DNA of 64,000 bases. Origin: Lampris incognitus. Lineage: Eukaryota > Chordata > Actinopteri > Lampriformes > Lampridae. The notes under the pieces were generated by a model. The model did no database searches. It worked only from the letters and a program-made list of their open reading frames with translations, and had not been told where the DNA came from. The position numbers were made by a program, and so were the translations under genes. Shown piece by piece: positions 1 to 13,500 of this stretch; the stretch's first letter is position 1; every line of letters starts with the position of its first letter. The stretch covers positions 56,284,856-56,348,855 of the forward strand of contig NC_079215.1 of the NCBI RefSeq assembly GCF_029633865.1, given 5' to 3'.

Positions 1-765
1 TCCCACTTTATACTGTAACATCATGTAAATAAACTACCGTCCCACCTTATACTGTAACATCATGTAAATAAACTACGGTCTCACTTTATACTGCAACATC
101 ATGTAGATAAACTACCGTCTCACTTTATACTGTAACATCATGTAAATAAACTACTGTCCCACTTTATAATGTAACATCATGTAATGTCACATCATGTAAA
201 TAAACTACCATCTCACTTTATAATATAATATCATGTAAACAAACTACCGCCCCACTTTATAATGTAACATCATGTAATGTCACATCATGTAAATAAACTA
301 CCATCTCACTTTATAATGTAACATCATGTAAATAAACTACCATCTCACTTTATAATGTAACATCATGTAAATAAACTACCGTCTCACTTTATACTGTAAC
401 ATCATGTAAATAAACTACCATCCCACTTTATAATGTAACATCATGTAAATAAACTACCGTCTCACTTTATACTGTAACATCATGTAAATAAACTACCATC
501 CCACTTTATAATGTAACATCATGTAAATAAACTATCGTCTCATTTTATAATGTAACATCATGTAACTAAACTACCGTCTCACTTCATACTGTAACATCAT
601 GTAAATAAACTACCGCCTCATTTTGTAATGTAACATCATGTAAATAAACTACCACCTCACTTTATAATGTAACATCATGTAAATAAACTACCGTCTCACT
701 TTATAATGTAACATCATGTAAATAAACTACCGTCTCACTTTATAATGTAACATCATGTAAATAAA
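1..765. repeat. 39-bp minisatellite, about 19 copies, cut by window edge
   Basis: Near-perfect tandem array of a 39-bp AT-rich unit built around catgtaaataaactaccgtc followed by tcactttataatgtaac. The main variant is tactgtaac against taatgtaac. Two units, near 171-200 and 261-290, carry the same extra segment (atgtaatgtcac), so blocks of more than one unit have been copied together. The array starts before base 1. Confidence 0.95.
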
Positions 766-767
766 AT

Positions 768-2740
768 GGAGTGGGAGAGGCTCTCTTCACACACAGCCAA
801 ATGGTTCAGACAGACAGACCGGCCGATAGATAGATAGTTTACAAGGCCGGTGGAATTTGTTTTCGGAACAATATCTACAAACTCTGCAGCACAACACATA
901 CATGTACAACAGCAAACACTCCACATATCATGAAAATGCAGTGATACAGAACACATTACACACAACTATACATACAATAGGTGAACGGTATACATGCATA
1001 TGCATATGTACACCAGTGGTGTGTGAGGAGGGGACTAGAGGGAGGAGTTCAGAGTCCTGATAACTAGGGGGAAAAAGCTGTTTGTGAAGTGTTTAGTCTT
1101 AGTGGACGTGACCTGTAGTGCCTCCCTGAGGGAAGGAGCTGGAAGAGGTGTTGAGCAGGATGTGAGGGGTCGGAGATGATCTTCTTTGCTCACTTTACAG
1201 TCCGGTGATTGTGTAGAAATTCAACTGACGGGAGTGGGTTGCCTATGATTTTGGATGCCTTGTTGACAATCCGCTGCAGTTTTTTCATGTTCGACTGTCC
1301 ATGCTGCCGTACCATACTGTAATAGAAGATGTTATGATGGGCTCAGTGATGGGTGAGTAGAACAGAACAAGAAGCTGCTGTTTGAGCCGGTATTTTTTAA
1401 ATTGCATAAGGAAGTAAAGTCATTGTTGAGCTTCTGTAATGATATGTTCATTATTAGCTTTCCACTTCAGGTTATTGCGGATGTATGTTCTGTGGAATTC
1501 AAAAGAGTCGGTGGTGGTGATGGGATCTCTGTCTACTTGTATGGGTGTTTTGGGATTTGGCATGCATCGGAAGTCAATAATGAATTGCTGGGCTTTGTCT
1601 GTATTAAGCAGGAGGTCATTGTTTGCGTACCAAGTGACAGCTTGGTCCACTTCAATGCAGTACTGAGTTTCATCACTGTTGGCGATGAGGCCTATGGTTG
1701 TCACCGGTGTATTTCATTATTTGTACAGAACTGTGCATGGATGTTAAGTGGGTGGTGTAACATGAGAAGAGCCAGGGGGAGAGAACACAGCACTGAGAAG
1801 CTCCTGTACTGAGGGTAAAAGGGTGTTTGGTTAGGTTATTAACCTTCAACCTCTGTGGCCTGTTCCACAGGAAGTTCTGAATCCAGTGGCATATGGCTGG
1901 GTCAATGTTCATGTCCAAGAGTATGGTAAAGAGTTTGAGCAGGTCAGTGGAGCTCAAGGTGGAACTAAAGTCTATGAACAAGAAGCATGTGTAGATGTTT
2001 GGTGATTCCAGGTGTTTGATAGGAAAACTGATATGGGTCCATCAGTGGGGAGGTGCAGGATTTTAAGTATGACAGATTGACGCTCAAATGCCTCCATGGC
2101 CACAGATGTTAGGCCAACTGGTCTGAAGTCACTGAGGCAGGTGCTCTTTGAAGACTTCGGCACAAGAATGGTGTTAGATAGTTTGAAGCACTGTGGGACT
2201 GTATACTGGCTTAGAGAAGCATTAAATATATGGTGGTAAACACTGGGGCCAGTTGAGCTGCACTGTGGCTCAGCAAAGCAGGACTGATCCCGTCTGGCCC
2301 CGCTGCTTTCCTGATGTTCAGCTTCTTGAATGTACTCGTCCTCCTGGATGCAGAAGGGTGGCATTGGAGTAAGAGTAGGGGGGAATGGCTGGTGGAATAG
2401 GTTTTTCAAATCTTGCCTAAAACTTGTTTCATCTATCTGGGAGGTTAGGGTCACTATATGGAGGGCAGCAGGGGCGGGGTTTTGTTTGTAATTGGTCATG
2501 TCAAGTTTTTTTCCATACTGACCTGGAGTTAATAGATGAGAATTGTTGTTCCAATTTCGTTGCATAGCTGGACTTATTTCAGCACACAACTTATATTTGG
2601 CTACTCTGTATTGATCCCGGTCTCCATTTTTGTACCCCCAGTTCTTTACTTTGCATAGGAGGTATAATTCTTTGGAGAACCAGGCTTTTTTATTGCCATT
2701 GAACGTCACTGTTTTGGTAGCGGTGCACATTAAGAGACTC
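768..2740 (-). mobile_element. Degenerate LINE, reverse-transcriptase part and 3' tail
   Basis: Minus-strand frames give broken reverse-transcriptase blocks: a thumb-like region (2730-1972), the palm (1981-1673, with FIDFSS and TGASQCCVLSPWLF, which matches the usual TGxPQGxVLSPxLF) and the region after the active site (1704-1420, with LLLNTDKAQQFIIDF and TTTDSFEF). The catalytic Y/FADD site reads YTGD, so this copy is dead. The 3' end carries the conserved tail of this fish LINE type and a short GATA run near 827-838. The family is probably L2/jockey-like; I do not name a subfamily. Confidence 0.75.
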
Positions 2741-3029
2741 TTGTTGACTGAGGAATGAGTTCTTCACCCCGAATAAACCAATCATCAGATTTCCCAAACA
2801 TTTAAATCTTAATATTGGGCTACAAAAATAAGAAGAAAGGAATTGCAACCCAACTGAAACTTGACATGACCGGGTCACACATTACAATTGCTTGAATTAT
2901 TTTGGATTTTAGCCTAGACTCCAAAAGATCAATGTGTAAATTTTTTAGTGCACAGAATAAAAATGTGCAAATAATAAAAAATGTTACCATGGCCAAGGCC
3001 ACTCCACCACTGCAGAAAGGACCTTCTCC
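2741..3029. other. No gene recognised
   Basis: AT-rich spacer with no coding signal, tandem repeat or structural RNA that I can recognise. Confidence 0.5.
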
Positions 3030-3290
3030 TTTCGGCTTGTTCCCTGTTTTTCAGGGGTCGCCAGTCGCCACAACGGATTTGATAATTTCCATCCTGTGAG
3101 AACACAGCATCAATTGGCGGCCATTGTTAACCCAGGCCTTGATCGATCTAGTAGGTTCTTATCAATCCGCATACTGATTTGGCAAAATTTTATGTCGGAC
3201 GCCCTCCTGACACAACCACTAACCCTATGGACGAGGGCACAGGTAAAGCGCTGGATGCCATCCCAGTATTCATGGACATGCCCCCATGCC
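3030..3290. mobile_element. Probable RTE-type LINE 3' tail fragment
   Basis: Contains the block ggcttgttccctgttttt then ggggtcgcc, and further on ctgatttggcaaaattttat then gccctcctgacacaacc. This resembles the 3' part of a LINE repeat very common in teleosts. It has no intact coding sequence. Confidence 0.4.
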
Positions 3291-4639
3291 TGTCACCATA
3301 CTACTGCAGAAAGAATGAGTTTCATTATACTGTACAGTACAATACTATTGTTTTCTGGGCGTTTGACCCCCCCACCCCCACCCCAGTGGACTAAATCCCT
3401 GATTCATGGAAAGAAAGGAACAGTGTCTGTTGGCAATCGTTTCATTCCCCCTCTGCCAGGCTTAGCCTATTGGCTGGTCTGTTATCCCTTGTGTTCAAGC
3501 CTTGGCTTTAGCTCCTCGGCCCCCACAGGAAAACATCCCTAACAGACAAGATTAAAATTCAGGCGGCTGCTTAGAATCCTCCCATTGGGGCTTGTGAGCC
3601 AAGCCCACAGTGGGGCGAGCAGCCAAAGCCGGCCCATGACCGAGGTCTGTTGCCGGTCTGTTGATGTTGGCTGAGGTCCACTGAAGTGCCCAGAATTAAA
3701 TTCAGGACGATGTTGGGGATGAATAAATAAACATTTCTCAGATGGACGCAATATAAGGCCAATGGAATATAAGGCACCCACCCCCCCGACTTGGTTTGGA
3801 TTGCCTCTGAATGGTGGGATAACTATTTAGCTTCTGGGTTATACAGCTTGACAGAAGGACTTGCTACAGAAACTCAGCTGCAATACAAATTAGGCAAGTT
3901 TGACAAATACTTAAGAGTTTACTTAGAGAGTCGGTCAGCTCACCTACAGCAGGTATTACAAATGAGGGTAACCTTTTGAACGTTCAGCTACAATAGAAGA
4001 AGACGTCTTAGCTTGACGAAGGTTTTTCCTGCTATTGCCAAGGCAACAGATTGCAGGATAGGTGCACCGGGAAGTGGCCGGGTGGATTCCCACAGGGGAC
4101 AGATAAGGACTGAAACATGACATAACAACAGAAAGCCCCCCGAAGCCTACAGAGATCTAACGTTGCCAATCATCCAAAACCAACACACAACACCTGTCTC
4201 ACCCAACTCAACACAGAAGCACATCTGGCTGAGCACAATTTTGTGGCTTTCAGCTTGGCCAGGAGCAGGCTGGGAGAGAACACAGCAAATCAGTCTGTCT
4301 CCACAAGGACGTTAGAGAAATGACTACAGCACAGGTTGATTTTGTAATGATTTCGAATGTTATAATTGCAATCCATACTTCTAAAGTTTTACTAACACAA
4401 GGACAGACACAACCACAAATGTGTATTGCAATCAATTTTCCTTTATGTTGCATTTTAGTATCAAGGCAGCACTAAATTGTTTATAACAACCATTCACGGA
4501 TCAGATTTGTGCATGGACATGGACTATGTGCCCTTTCTCAGGTTTTATTCGACAGAAGCGGATAGATTAACTGAGATGAGGTTTCACCAGGTCAGCCACG
4601 AATAAAAAAACAGCAATAGGATCGTTTCCACTTGAATGA
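3291..4639. other. No gene recognised
   Basis: Low-information stretch. Short open frames exist on both strands, but none has a recognisable domain or splice context. If DTD1 has further 3' exons to the left, this is intronic; no lysine-rich DTD1-like tail was found here. Confidence 0.4.
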
Positions 4640-5570
4640 AGAATAATTGGGTAAGTAAAAGAAAGGTGAATCAGTTCATCTGGATACAGCGTTTAGTGAC
4701 AGATACATTTCATCACTCATCTAAGGGACCTCTTCAGTCTAACCTGATTGGTTAAGTGTGGTAATCCTAACTGGGCGTTTGTCAAAGCCAGGAAGACGCC
4801 CAAACAGTGCACCAGTCGATCGAAGTGAGGAGAAAGACAACAACTGTCTAAGTGTAAACCAGTGGTGATTCCCTATGTGGTGGGAGTGTCGGAACAGCTG
4901 AGATGTGTATTTACAAAACACCGTGTCTCAGTTGCTTTCAAAACACACTGCGCCAGAAATTGGTCCACTCCAAGGATCGGGTCAACCGGCACCAACAGAA
5001 CAATATAGTGTACGCTGTTAAGTGCCAGGAGGATTGCTGTGACTTGTGCATCAGGGAAACCAAACGGATGCTGGCCAAGAGGATGGCATAACACAGAAGA
5101 ACTACACATCAGGCCAGGACTCCACGGTCTACACCATCTACAGGCCAGTGGCCACTCTTTCAAGGATGAGGATGTGCACACCCTTGATCGGGAGGAACGC
5201 TGGTTTGAATGGGGAGTCAAAGAGGCCATTTATGTGACGAGGGAACGACCATCTCTGAACCGGGGGGTGTCACCATCTTACAATGTTGTGACTGCGACTA
5301 TTACTCAATCCTCTGTGAATAGTACACATGACCACTGAAACTCTAGTAAATGGTCACGCCCATGTTTGTATATGAAACTTATCATTGGTTTTGGTTGTTA
5401 TGCAACTGTATTGTTTATAAGGGTGGGGACACCTGCGGCCAGTTGAGTCTGAAGAGGTCACTTAGATGATGATGATGAAACATATCTGTCAATAAACGTT
5501 GTGTCCAGATGAACTGATTCAACCTTCTTACCTGGATTATTGAGCATGCATCAAGACAAATAACTGGGTA
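4640..5570 (+). mobile_element. Penelope-like element fragment with GIY-YIG remnant
   Basis: Inverted flanks of about 90 bp, near 4650-4740 and 5446-5530, share the block cagttcatctgga / tccagatgaactg. Between them, plus-strand frames from 4903 to about 5338 encode a broken C-terminal nuclease-like region. It includes NNIVYAVKCQEDCCDLCI, REERWFEWGVKEAIYVTRER and PSLNRG, the pattern seen in GIY-YIG domains of fish Penelope-like elements. The frame shifts between about 5090 and 5165, so it is a pseudogene. Confidence 0.65.
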
Positions 5571-5577
5571 AGGTAAC

Positions 5578-5955
5578 AGATTTTTTATTTTATTTTGAGA
5601 TACTCTATTGATACCTTAAGTGAAATTCTTCTCTATATTTAAATCATCCTAGCTGTGCAGCTAGGAGCAGTGGGCAGCCGCCATGCAGCACCTGGGGACC
5701 AACTCCAGCTTGTCTCACGACGTCTCAGGTCAGGGGCCAGACAGGAGTATTAACCCTAACATGTATGTCTTTTTTTTTTTTTTTATTGTGGGGGATACCG
5801 GAGCACCCGGAGAAAACCCACCACAGACATGGGGAGAACATGCAAACTCCACACAGCACATCCCGGGATGAACCCCAAGTTTGGACAACCCCGGGGTTCG
5901 AACTCAGGACCTTCTTGCTGTGAGGCGACAGTGCTAACCACTGTGCCGCCCCGAT
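5578..5955 (-). mobile_element. tRNA-headed SINE (group B head, minus strand)
   Basis: Read on the minus strand it opens with a tRNA-like head (gcacagtggttagcactgtc, then ggttcgaac-like B box near 5893-5903). The body has the blocks tttgcatgttctccccatg and ggttttctccgggtgctcc, and the tail has ggatgatttaaatatagaga and gtatcaatagagtatctc. The same composite recurs at 33735-34088. Confidence 0.75.
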
Positions 5956-6281
5956 GGTGAAAGATGTATCATCAAAGTGTAGTGTATTTGGATGGTGAAA
6001 GGTTTCTTATATAACTCTTGGAAGAACATGCTCTACATTGTATAGGTGGTAAAGATGGTTGAATTTGAGATATACAATGGCTTAAGGGCATATATCGCCA
6101 CCTAGTGTTAAAAAAGTAGTACTGAAATGGACTCATATAGGACAGGGTTACAATTAACCTTCATATTCATGAAAAACAAAGGCAAAGATAATTTAGCTCA
6201 TTCTCAGAAAATATTAAGAATCACTCCGCTTTAATTAATAAAACCTACACAACAACCGTTCAGTAAAGCTAAGCGCTGTAC
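5956..6281. other. DTD1 intron 4 sequence
   Basis: Sequence just 3' of DTD1 exon 4 on the minus strand. No DTD1-like tail exon and no repeat family were recognised. Confidence 0.4.
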
Positions 6282-6379
6282 CTGTTTAGGATCCGAAAGA
6301 CCGGCAGGCGACGTCAACTCAATGGTGACCGGCCCGTCGTTTTGGATGTGGACCTGCATGCGGGAACCAAACTGGCCAT
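6282..6379 (-). CDS. dtd1: DTD1 exon 4, carries GPVT motif
   Basis: Acceptor ctctgttaag; encodes [20 protein letters not shown], then [13 protein letters not shown]; donor gtacag, phase 0. Confidence 0.93.
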
Positions 6380-8630
6380 CTTAACAGAGAAAGAAAGGGA
6401 TAAGACATTATGTAAGAGAGGAAAATACACACAGAGACAATGTGAAATTAGGGAAACACTGGGGACACGGGGAATATTAAACTAGCCCACATTTATCTCC
6501 GAATTTAAGTAGGCCGGTGTAGCCCAAATCATGCAGCATCTGGTACATCAACCTCAGCGATAGACAATCAGCATAAATCAGGAGTTTGTCTCTGATATTT
6601 GATGTGTCATGGGAAACTGGGATAATCTGGCACTTTGAGACAATGGGGACAAAACAGCACAAAGATAAGGGAATGGGGGGGGGCAGTAGGTTTTATCCTA
6701 AATGTTCCCCTTTCTTCCAGTGGGCGTGCTAGATTAATGACACCATCTGCACAATGAAGCTGTGGGCCATGGCGGCAAAGTGCTGCATCATCATGTTTTC
6801 CATGTGTGTGTGTGTTTGTATGTGTGTGTGTACTAATTAGGGAGCCTTATGCCTCCTTCCCCGGGACAAGGTGTTCTCTGCACCTGTTCCCGAGCGGGCT
6901 GACCCAATTCACTGCCACCCCCACCGAATCGTGGCACTGACAAACCGCACCTCCCACCCTTTTACAATCCATATCCTCCCCCTGGGGGAGACAACCACCA
7001 CAACCCCACTTAGAGGGAGGAGGACAGGCCCTTACATTGCAAGGGGAGAGAGGCCACAGATCCAGACTTAAAAGAAATGGCGATGATCGGGACCCTGTAC
7101 ATTTCAGGGATTTCAATTAACTTGGGAGACCAGTGGCTCCGGGTAACCCTGGCTTGTAATACCACCATGCCCTCGTGAAGGTCTTCTTGCCTTGACCCCT
7201 GTTAGAGACCCTACATTGGTAACAATGGACACTAACCACTTGAGTTCATCACTGTCTTGGAAATAAAGAACTGCAGTCTACTAGTTAATACGTGACTTAA
7301 GTCTTACACTAGAGTAGCAATAATTGGCAAAGTCCCCCCCCCACCCCCTTTTCTCCCCAACTGTATCCAGCCAATTACCTCACTCTTCTGAGCCATCCCG
7401 GTCACTGCTCCACCTCCCCTGCCAATCCAGGGAGAGCTGCTGACTACCACACGCCTCCTCTGATACATGTGGAGTCACCAGCTGCTTCTTTTCACCTGAC
7501 AGTGAGGAGTTTCGCTCCAACCGACCAGAGGAGACGCTGGTGCGGCGACCAGGACACATACCCACATCCAGATTCCCACTCACAGACACGGCCAATTGTG
7601 TCTGTACGGACTCCCGACCAAGCTGGAGGTAACACGGGGGAACCGAACTGCCGATCCCCATGATGGTAGGCAACGGAATAGACCGCTATGCTACCTGGAC
7701 GCCCAGAATTGGCAAAGTTTAAATTTCTTACACTGCATACCTGCAGCCGAAATGACCAATTAAGGTCAATTTACGAAATGGCGACTCCTAATTAAGGTTT
7801 AAACCCTATGGTTGTGTGTTGGTTTGTAATTTTTCTTCAGAAATGTTTGCTTAAATTCCCATGAGATGGTAAATGGTGGAGAGAAGAGATTTTTGCCCAT
7901 TGATAGGAAGTTGTGTGCAAATGCTGCCCAGGAAATATGACCCCAGTCAGCCTAATGGGGTCGCTATAACTAAAGGTCAACTTTGAAAAGTCATACCTCC
8001 TACGCCGTAAGTCCGATTCAACACTTACGTCCACCTGACTAGATTTTCTACCATTTGAAATTTTTTTGAACACATTTTTGTAATTTCCTCCTAAACTGAA
8101 GGTCCGATTGCTCCCAAATTTTCTGTGGATTATCACTGAACCAAGCGTATTAAAGTTGCACAGATCTTGTTGATATCTTATTTGGTTTTCATGACACTGA
8201 CCGATGAACTTAAAAAAGGCGTGGCTCAGCACATACATAGGCCAAAGTCACCAACCGTTGGGCCAATTGTCTCAAAACTTGCAGGGTATGTCCACCTATG
8301 TACTTCGAAACACACCGTTACGTTTCATTCAAATCAACCACTAGGGGGTTGATTTGAATTAGGGGATTGAACCACAAATGGAAAACATTTGGCATGGCAT
8401 AATACAAATTAGGGTGGCACGGTGGCGCAGTGGTTAGCGTGGTCGCCTCATAGCAAGAAGGTCCTGGGTTCGAGCCCCGGGGTAGTCCAACCTTGAGGGT
8501 CGTCCTGTGTGGAGTTTGCATGTTCTCCCCGTGTCTGTGTGGGTTTCCTCCGGGTGCTCCGGTTTCCTCCCACAGTCCGAAGACATGTAAGTCAGGTGAA
8601 TCGGCCGTACTAAATGTCCCTAGGTATGAA

Positions 8631-8695
<65 letters not shown>

Positions 8696-10458
8696 CGGCC
8701 CTGTGTGACAGCCTGGCGGCCTGTCCAGGTTGTCTCCCCACCATCCACCCAATGACTGCTGGGATAGGCTTCAGCATCCCTGTGACTCTGAGCAGGATAA
8801 GCGGTTCGGATAATGGATGGATGGAATGGATGGATAATACAAATTTGACTATAAATCCGAAATTGTCCAATCATAACAAAACTCGTAGGACAAAACTCAT
8901 CTTTCTGCCTTAGTCTAAAATTACTTGCCTTTCAGTACCACAACCTGTACTGCATGGTGGGTCGGTTTCTGTCTCGATCATTTTACCAAGCACTGTTCTG
9001 CCGACAAGATTATAGAGTATAGATTATTGACTACTGCAAACTGTTCTCTTCTCTCATGTGTCTTTTCTCTATCCGAATGATGTCTTCTCCTTTCTCTTCT
9101 TCTGTGTGTGTGAAAGGTGTGCCGTGAGTCTCCCTTGCATGCACGTGCAGTCGGTCCTCCTCTCAGGTCTCTATGGTGATGGTGGTCGCCACCTGGACAC
9201 TGCTTGGCGTCCCCCTCATCACATTTTATTTTCATATATCTTATAAATCCATATAATTCTGTTATCCTGTTTTAACGTTAAATCCTTCTCTCACGAAGAT
9301 GCGTGACTACATTTTTTTCTTCTTCTTTACATGGTGATGGTGGTCACGTGGCTCAGGTCCTGGGCTGTTCCGGTGGCGTCTGGACACTGCTTGGCATCTT
9401 CCTCATCATATTTTTCATATATTTTATAATTCCATTATAATTCTGTTATCCTCTTTCAGCGTTGTTTTGTGTAAATTGTGCAAACACAACATCCATTGCA
9501 CGTTGTCCGTCTTGGGAGAGAGATCCCTCCTCTGCTGCTCTCGCTGAGGTTTCTTCCTATTTTTTCTCCCTGTTAAAGGTTTTTTAAGGGAGTTGTTCTT
9601 TATCTGATGTTAGGGGTTAAGGACAGGATGTTGTGTTGCTGTAAAGCCCCCAGAGACAAATTTGTAATTTGTGATATTGGGCTATACAAATAAAACTGAC
9701 TTGATATGTTTCTTAACAATGTTGAACTACGGTAGGTAAAACTATTGTGAAATCACTCAATAGGGGGCGCCACCAATTCCAAACACGTGCATGGGCAAGG
9801 CACACATTTGGCCACAAATCAATGGCAGTTTGTCCAAATATCACCAAACCTTTCAAATAGTTTTAACTAAGCCGTTGAAGCTCTCAACTTCTAACGGTCG
9901 GTGTTGGCTTGAACCTCAGACTCGCCGTTTGCAGCTATATTCCCGTCTTTGAAATATCTGCAAGCTGCAAAACTCTAAATGATAAAGCTCTACTCCACCC
10001 TCCCCACTCCAAAACTAGACCAGTCACTTTCCACTTGACTAACCTGAGCTAAGCCACACACACAAAAAAAATCAAATCAAATCAAATATGTCTCAAACAC
10101 CTACAAGGGCATAGACTGCCCCTGCTTGAATAAATACTATGACTGGGGGGGCAGCGTCAACAAAGAGCTAATTTTGGGCCCCTGCCCAATACTCTACTGC
10201 CTACGGCTACTGCTGCAGACACTGGGACAGTCGACTGTATTAACAGGCAATTTAAAGTTTTTGTTCTTACACACTTTTCCATTAAGAATTGTGCCTGTGT
10301 GTGTCCAGTGCTCCGAGTCTTATCCAGGCTCCTGACGGCCTGAAGAAGACTGGGAGTGCACACTTGCACATTTGCCCTTACAAGCCTGGTCAGTAATCCA
10401 ACCACGGTTCTCCGGTGACATAAATGAGCATTCCTGCAGATAAGAAAGGCATTGGTAC

Positions 10459-10556
<98 letters not shown>

Positions 10557-13500
10557 CACACATACATACATACATACATACATACATACATACACACACA
10601 TATATATATATATGTATGTGTGTGTATGTATGTATGTATGTATGTATGTATGTATGTATGTATGTATGTATGTGCGTGTGTGTGTGTGTATACGTATGTA
10701 TGTATGTATGTATGTATGTGTGTGTGTGTGTCATGGGGCTCACCAACCCTTAATCAGCTCTGGCTTGTAGGCACTTCTCATGCTCTCTAAAATACTGTTG
10801 TAAAATGGCTGGGCCAGCTCCGCAGGCATGGCTGAGTGGAAGTCTGGCTTGTTGCCCTTCAGTATACATTGCAGGGTGAACTGGCTGACACAGAGTACTT
10901 CAAACTCCTTGTCCGTGACGCTTTTGCTCCACGCCCGGCCATTCTCGTCCTCGAACAGCCGCAGGTTCAGGATCTTACGAATTCTGAAATATAAGAGGAA
11001 AAAAAATGTACCAAAGACGGCTGGTGTCTTAGAACAAGAAGCAGGCCAACCTGTGCAACCTCTCTTACAATCATTCTGATCAATTTGTTCAATAATTCAA
11101 CCAACCTTAACTTATACTTAGTCTGTAATGCAAAATAAACCTTAAAAAACAAAATACTTGAACCCTCATCCTACAGAACCATGCCCCTTCTCTTCCTTTT
11201 ATCATTTGAAACCTGTCATTCCCAGAGACTGGCTCGGGACCCACAGGTTGGTTGCAGGAGATTTTATTTGGGTCAAGTCAAGTCAACGCCTCGCCAAATA
11301 AACTTGTAGAACTTCTTCCAGCAGTGGCGGCTGGCCAGTACAGGGCGCTGGGGCGCCGCCCCCTTCAAACATCAAGAGATGAAAATCTACTTAAACATGT
11401 TAAATATAATTTAGTTGTATAATGCAAATAATCATGAAATAAAAGTGTTTTTCAGTCTGTGAGCGTCTGTCAGCAGACATTACATATAGGTTCCACCCAG
11501 CCAAACGATACCTTATGTAAGCCCTCAAACTTGTGGCGAGCAGGTGACCTGAGGCCGCTGTCTAATTGGTTTCTTCAGATTTTCCAGGGGGCGCAGTTCT
11601 GTGTTTCCCCAGACACTCCCACTTTTATTGGCAGCGAAGCGGTATTGTTTTCATGTTTTTTGATCTAATGTGATTGGACAATTCTCGTGGCTGTCAATCA
11701 TGTTCACCCTCACCATGATGCCTCGTCTCGACTGTCAATCAATCGTCTACGAACCCTGATAAAATCTATAGGCTACATCGTCCTTCTTAATAACTCTGTG
11801 ACTGTGTGGACATTAAAGCAGCTGTCCAGTGTGCTGCACCAAGGTATGTAATACTAAAAAGCAAGCAAGCCCACCTATCACATTAGCAAAGTGTAAGTAA
11901 AATTAATATGCACAATTAGATACTTGGAGTAGGCCTAAAGTAATCATAGTCAGGGTAAGTAAATAGCACATAATGGGCCTAATGTGATTTGATGTGGAAT
12001 AGACCTGACGTGGTTAACGAACTGATTACTGGCTGTTCAAATTGGTTCATTGACTGTTTGATAACAACAGCTGCACTCAAACACAAGCCTACTTATTCTG
12101 ATAATAGGCACGAGCATTTCAAAAATCTTTCAACAAGAAGTGTCTTTATGCATGCTCAATAATCCAGGTGGGAAAAATCACAGAAAGTTGAATCAATATT
12201 CACCTGGACACAACGTTTATTGAGGGAAATGATTCATCACTCATCTAAGCGGTCACGGCAATTTCAAATGAAACGATAATTGGTTTCGGTCGTCATGTCA
12301 CTGTATTGTTTATAAGGGTGGGGATAGTACCTGCAGTCAGTTTAGACCAGTGTTTCTCAACCGGGGGTCCGCGGACCCCTAGTGGTCCGTGGTGTAATTG
12401 CAAGGGGTCCGTGAAAATAAAATATCTTTAAAAAAAAGATCCTATGACATTTATAGAAATAGGATTATTTTACTCAAATGTGACTGAGACCTTTATCTAC
12501 CTAAACTATAAAGGGTAACGGGACTTTTTTCTCTAATTACATCTGTTTCACAAGTGTAATTTATTGTATTTTAATAAGAGATCTCGCTCCCGTTTGCATT
12601 GTTAAAAGTTACTGCATAAAAATTCTGTTGTTACATATATCTGAAAGTTACTGAATACATATTCTGTTTTGTTACATATATCTGAAAGTTACTGAATACA
12701 TATTCTGTTTTGTTACACATATCTGAAAGTTACTGCATAAGAATTCTGTTTTGTTAACTATATCTAAGTTACAACTGAAAGCTCTTATTTTTGCCCCAAA
12801 GAGTGAATAAATGCTGTAATGCAATTTAAAATGCAGTTTCTACTGTTTCTACAAATTGCAACCCCCCTCCCCCAAGATCAGGTGGAGGGGTTCTCAGGGT
12901 AGATCAAAAATACGCAGGGGGTCCAGGACCCCAAAAAGGTTGAGAACCACTGGTTTAGACTGAAGAGGTCACGTAGATGTGTGATGAAACGTTTCTCTCT
13001 CAATACAGAGCCCGGTCTCACCAATCACAAATAACACGATATTACTCTTTCATATTGGCAGTGTCTGCAGGAGTGATGGCCTGGCGGTCTGTGATGGCCT
13101 GGCGGCCTGTCCAGGGTGTCTCCCCGCCTGCCGCCCAATGACTGCTGGGATAGGCTCCAGCATCCCCACGACCCTGAGAGCAGGATAAGCGATCCGGATA
13201 ATTGATGGATGGATGGATAGATACTCTTTCATATTGCATGCAATGCATACGCCAAAGTCCAATTTTGCGTGCAGATGATACGCCAATCCTTTCCATTAAC
13301 TTCCGTGGAGAGCTGATGCGTCAGAATACCACGCATCACCTTGAACGGTCATGACGCCACCAGCGAGGCTCAGTTTGCCCATGAGGTTGCAGGTAAGCAG
13401 GGGAAGCAATCTTTATTTGTAACTAAATCATGGCATTTACGGTAGAATTTTAGTTATTTTCTTAACCTTAACCCTGACCCTGGTTGTGGATGCCCGCACT

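Noticed and set aside
1..765. CRISPR-like array of regular repeats
   Set aside because: Units are directly tandem with no unique spacers, in a eukaryotic genome; it is a minisatellite.
8318..8752. Open frame of 144 codons on the minus strand
   Set aside because: Falls in the group B SINE and its GT run; conserved text is the SINE, not a protein.
10157..10790. Open frames of 90-146 codons reading YIYIYI, CMYVCM or THTHTH
   Set aside because: They are translations of AT, CATA and TG microsatellites with no other coding content.
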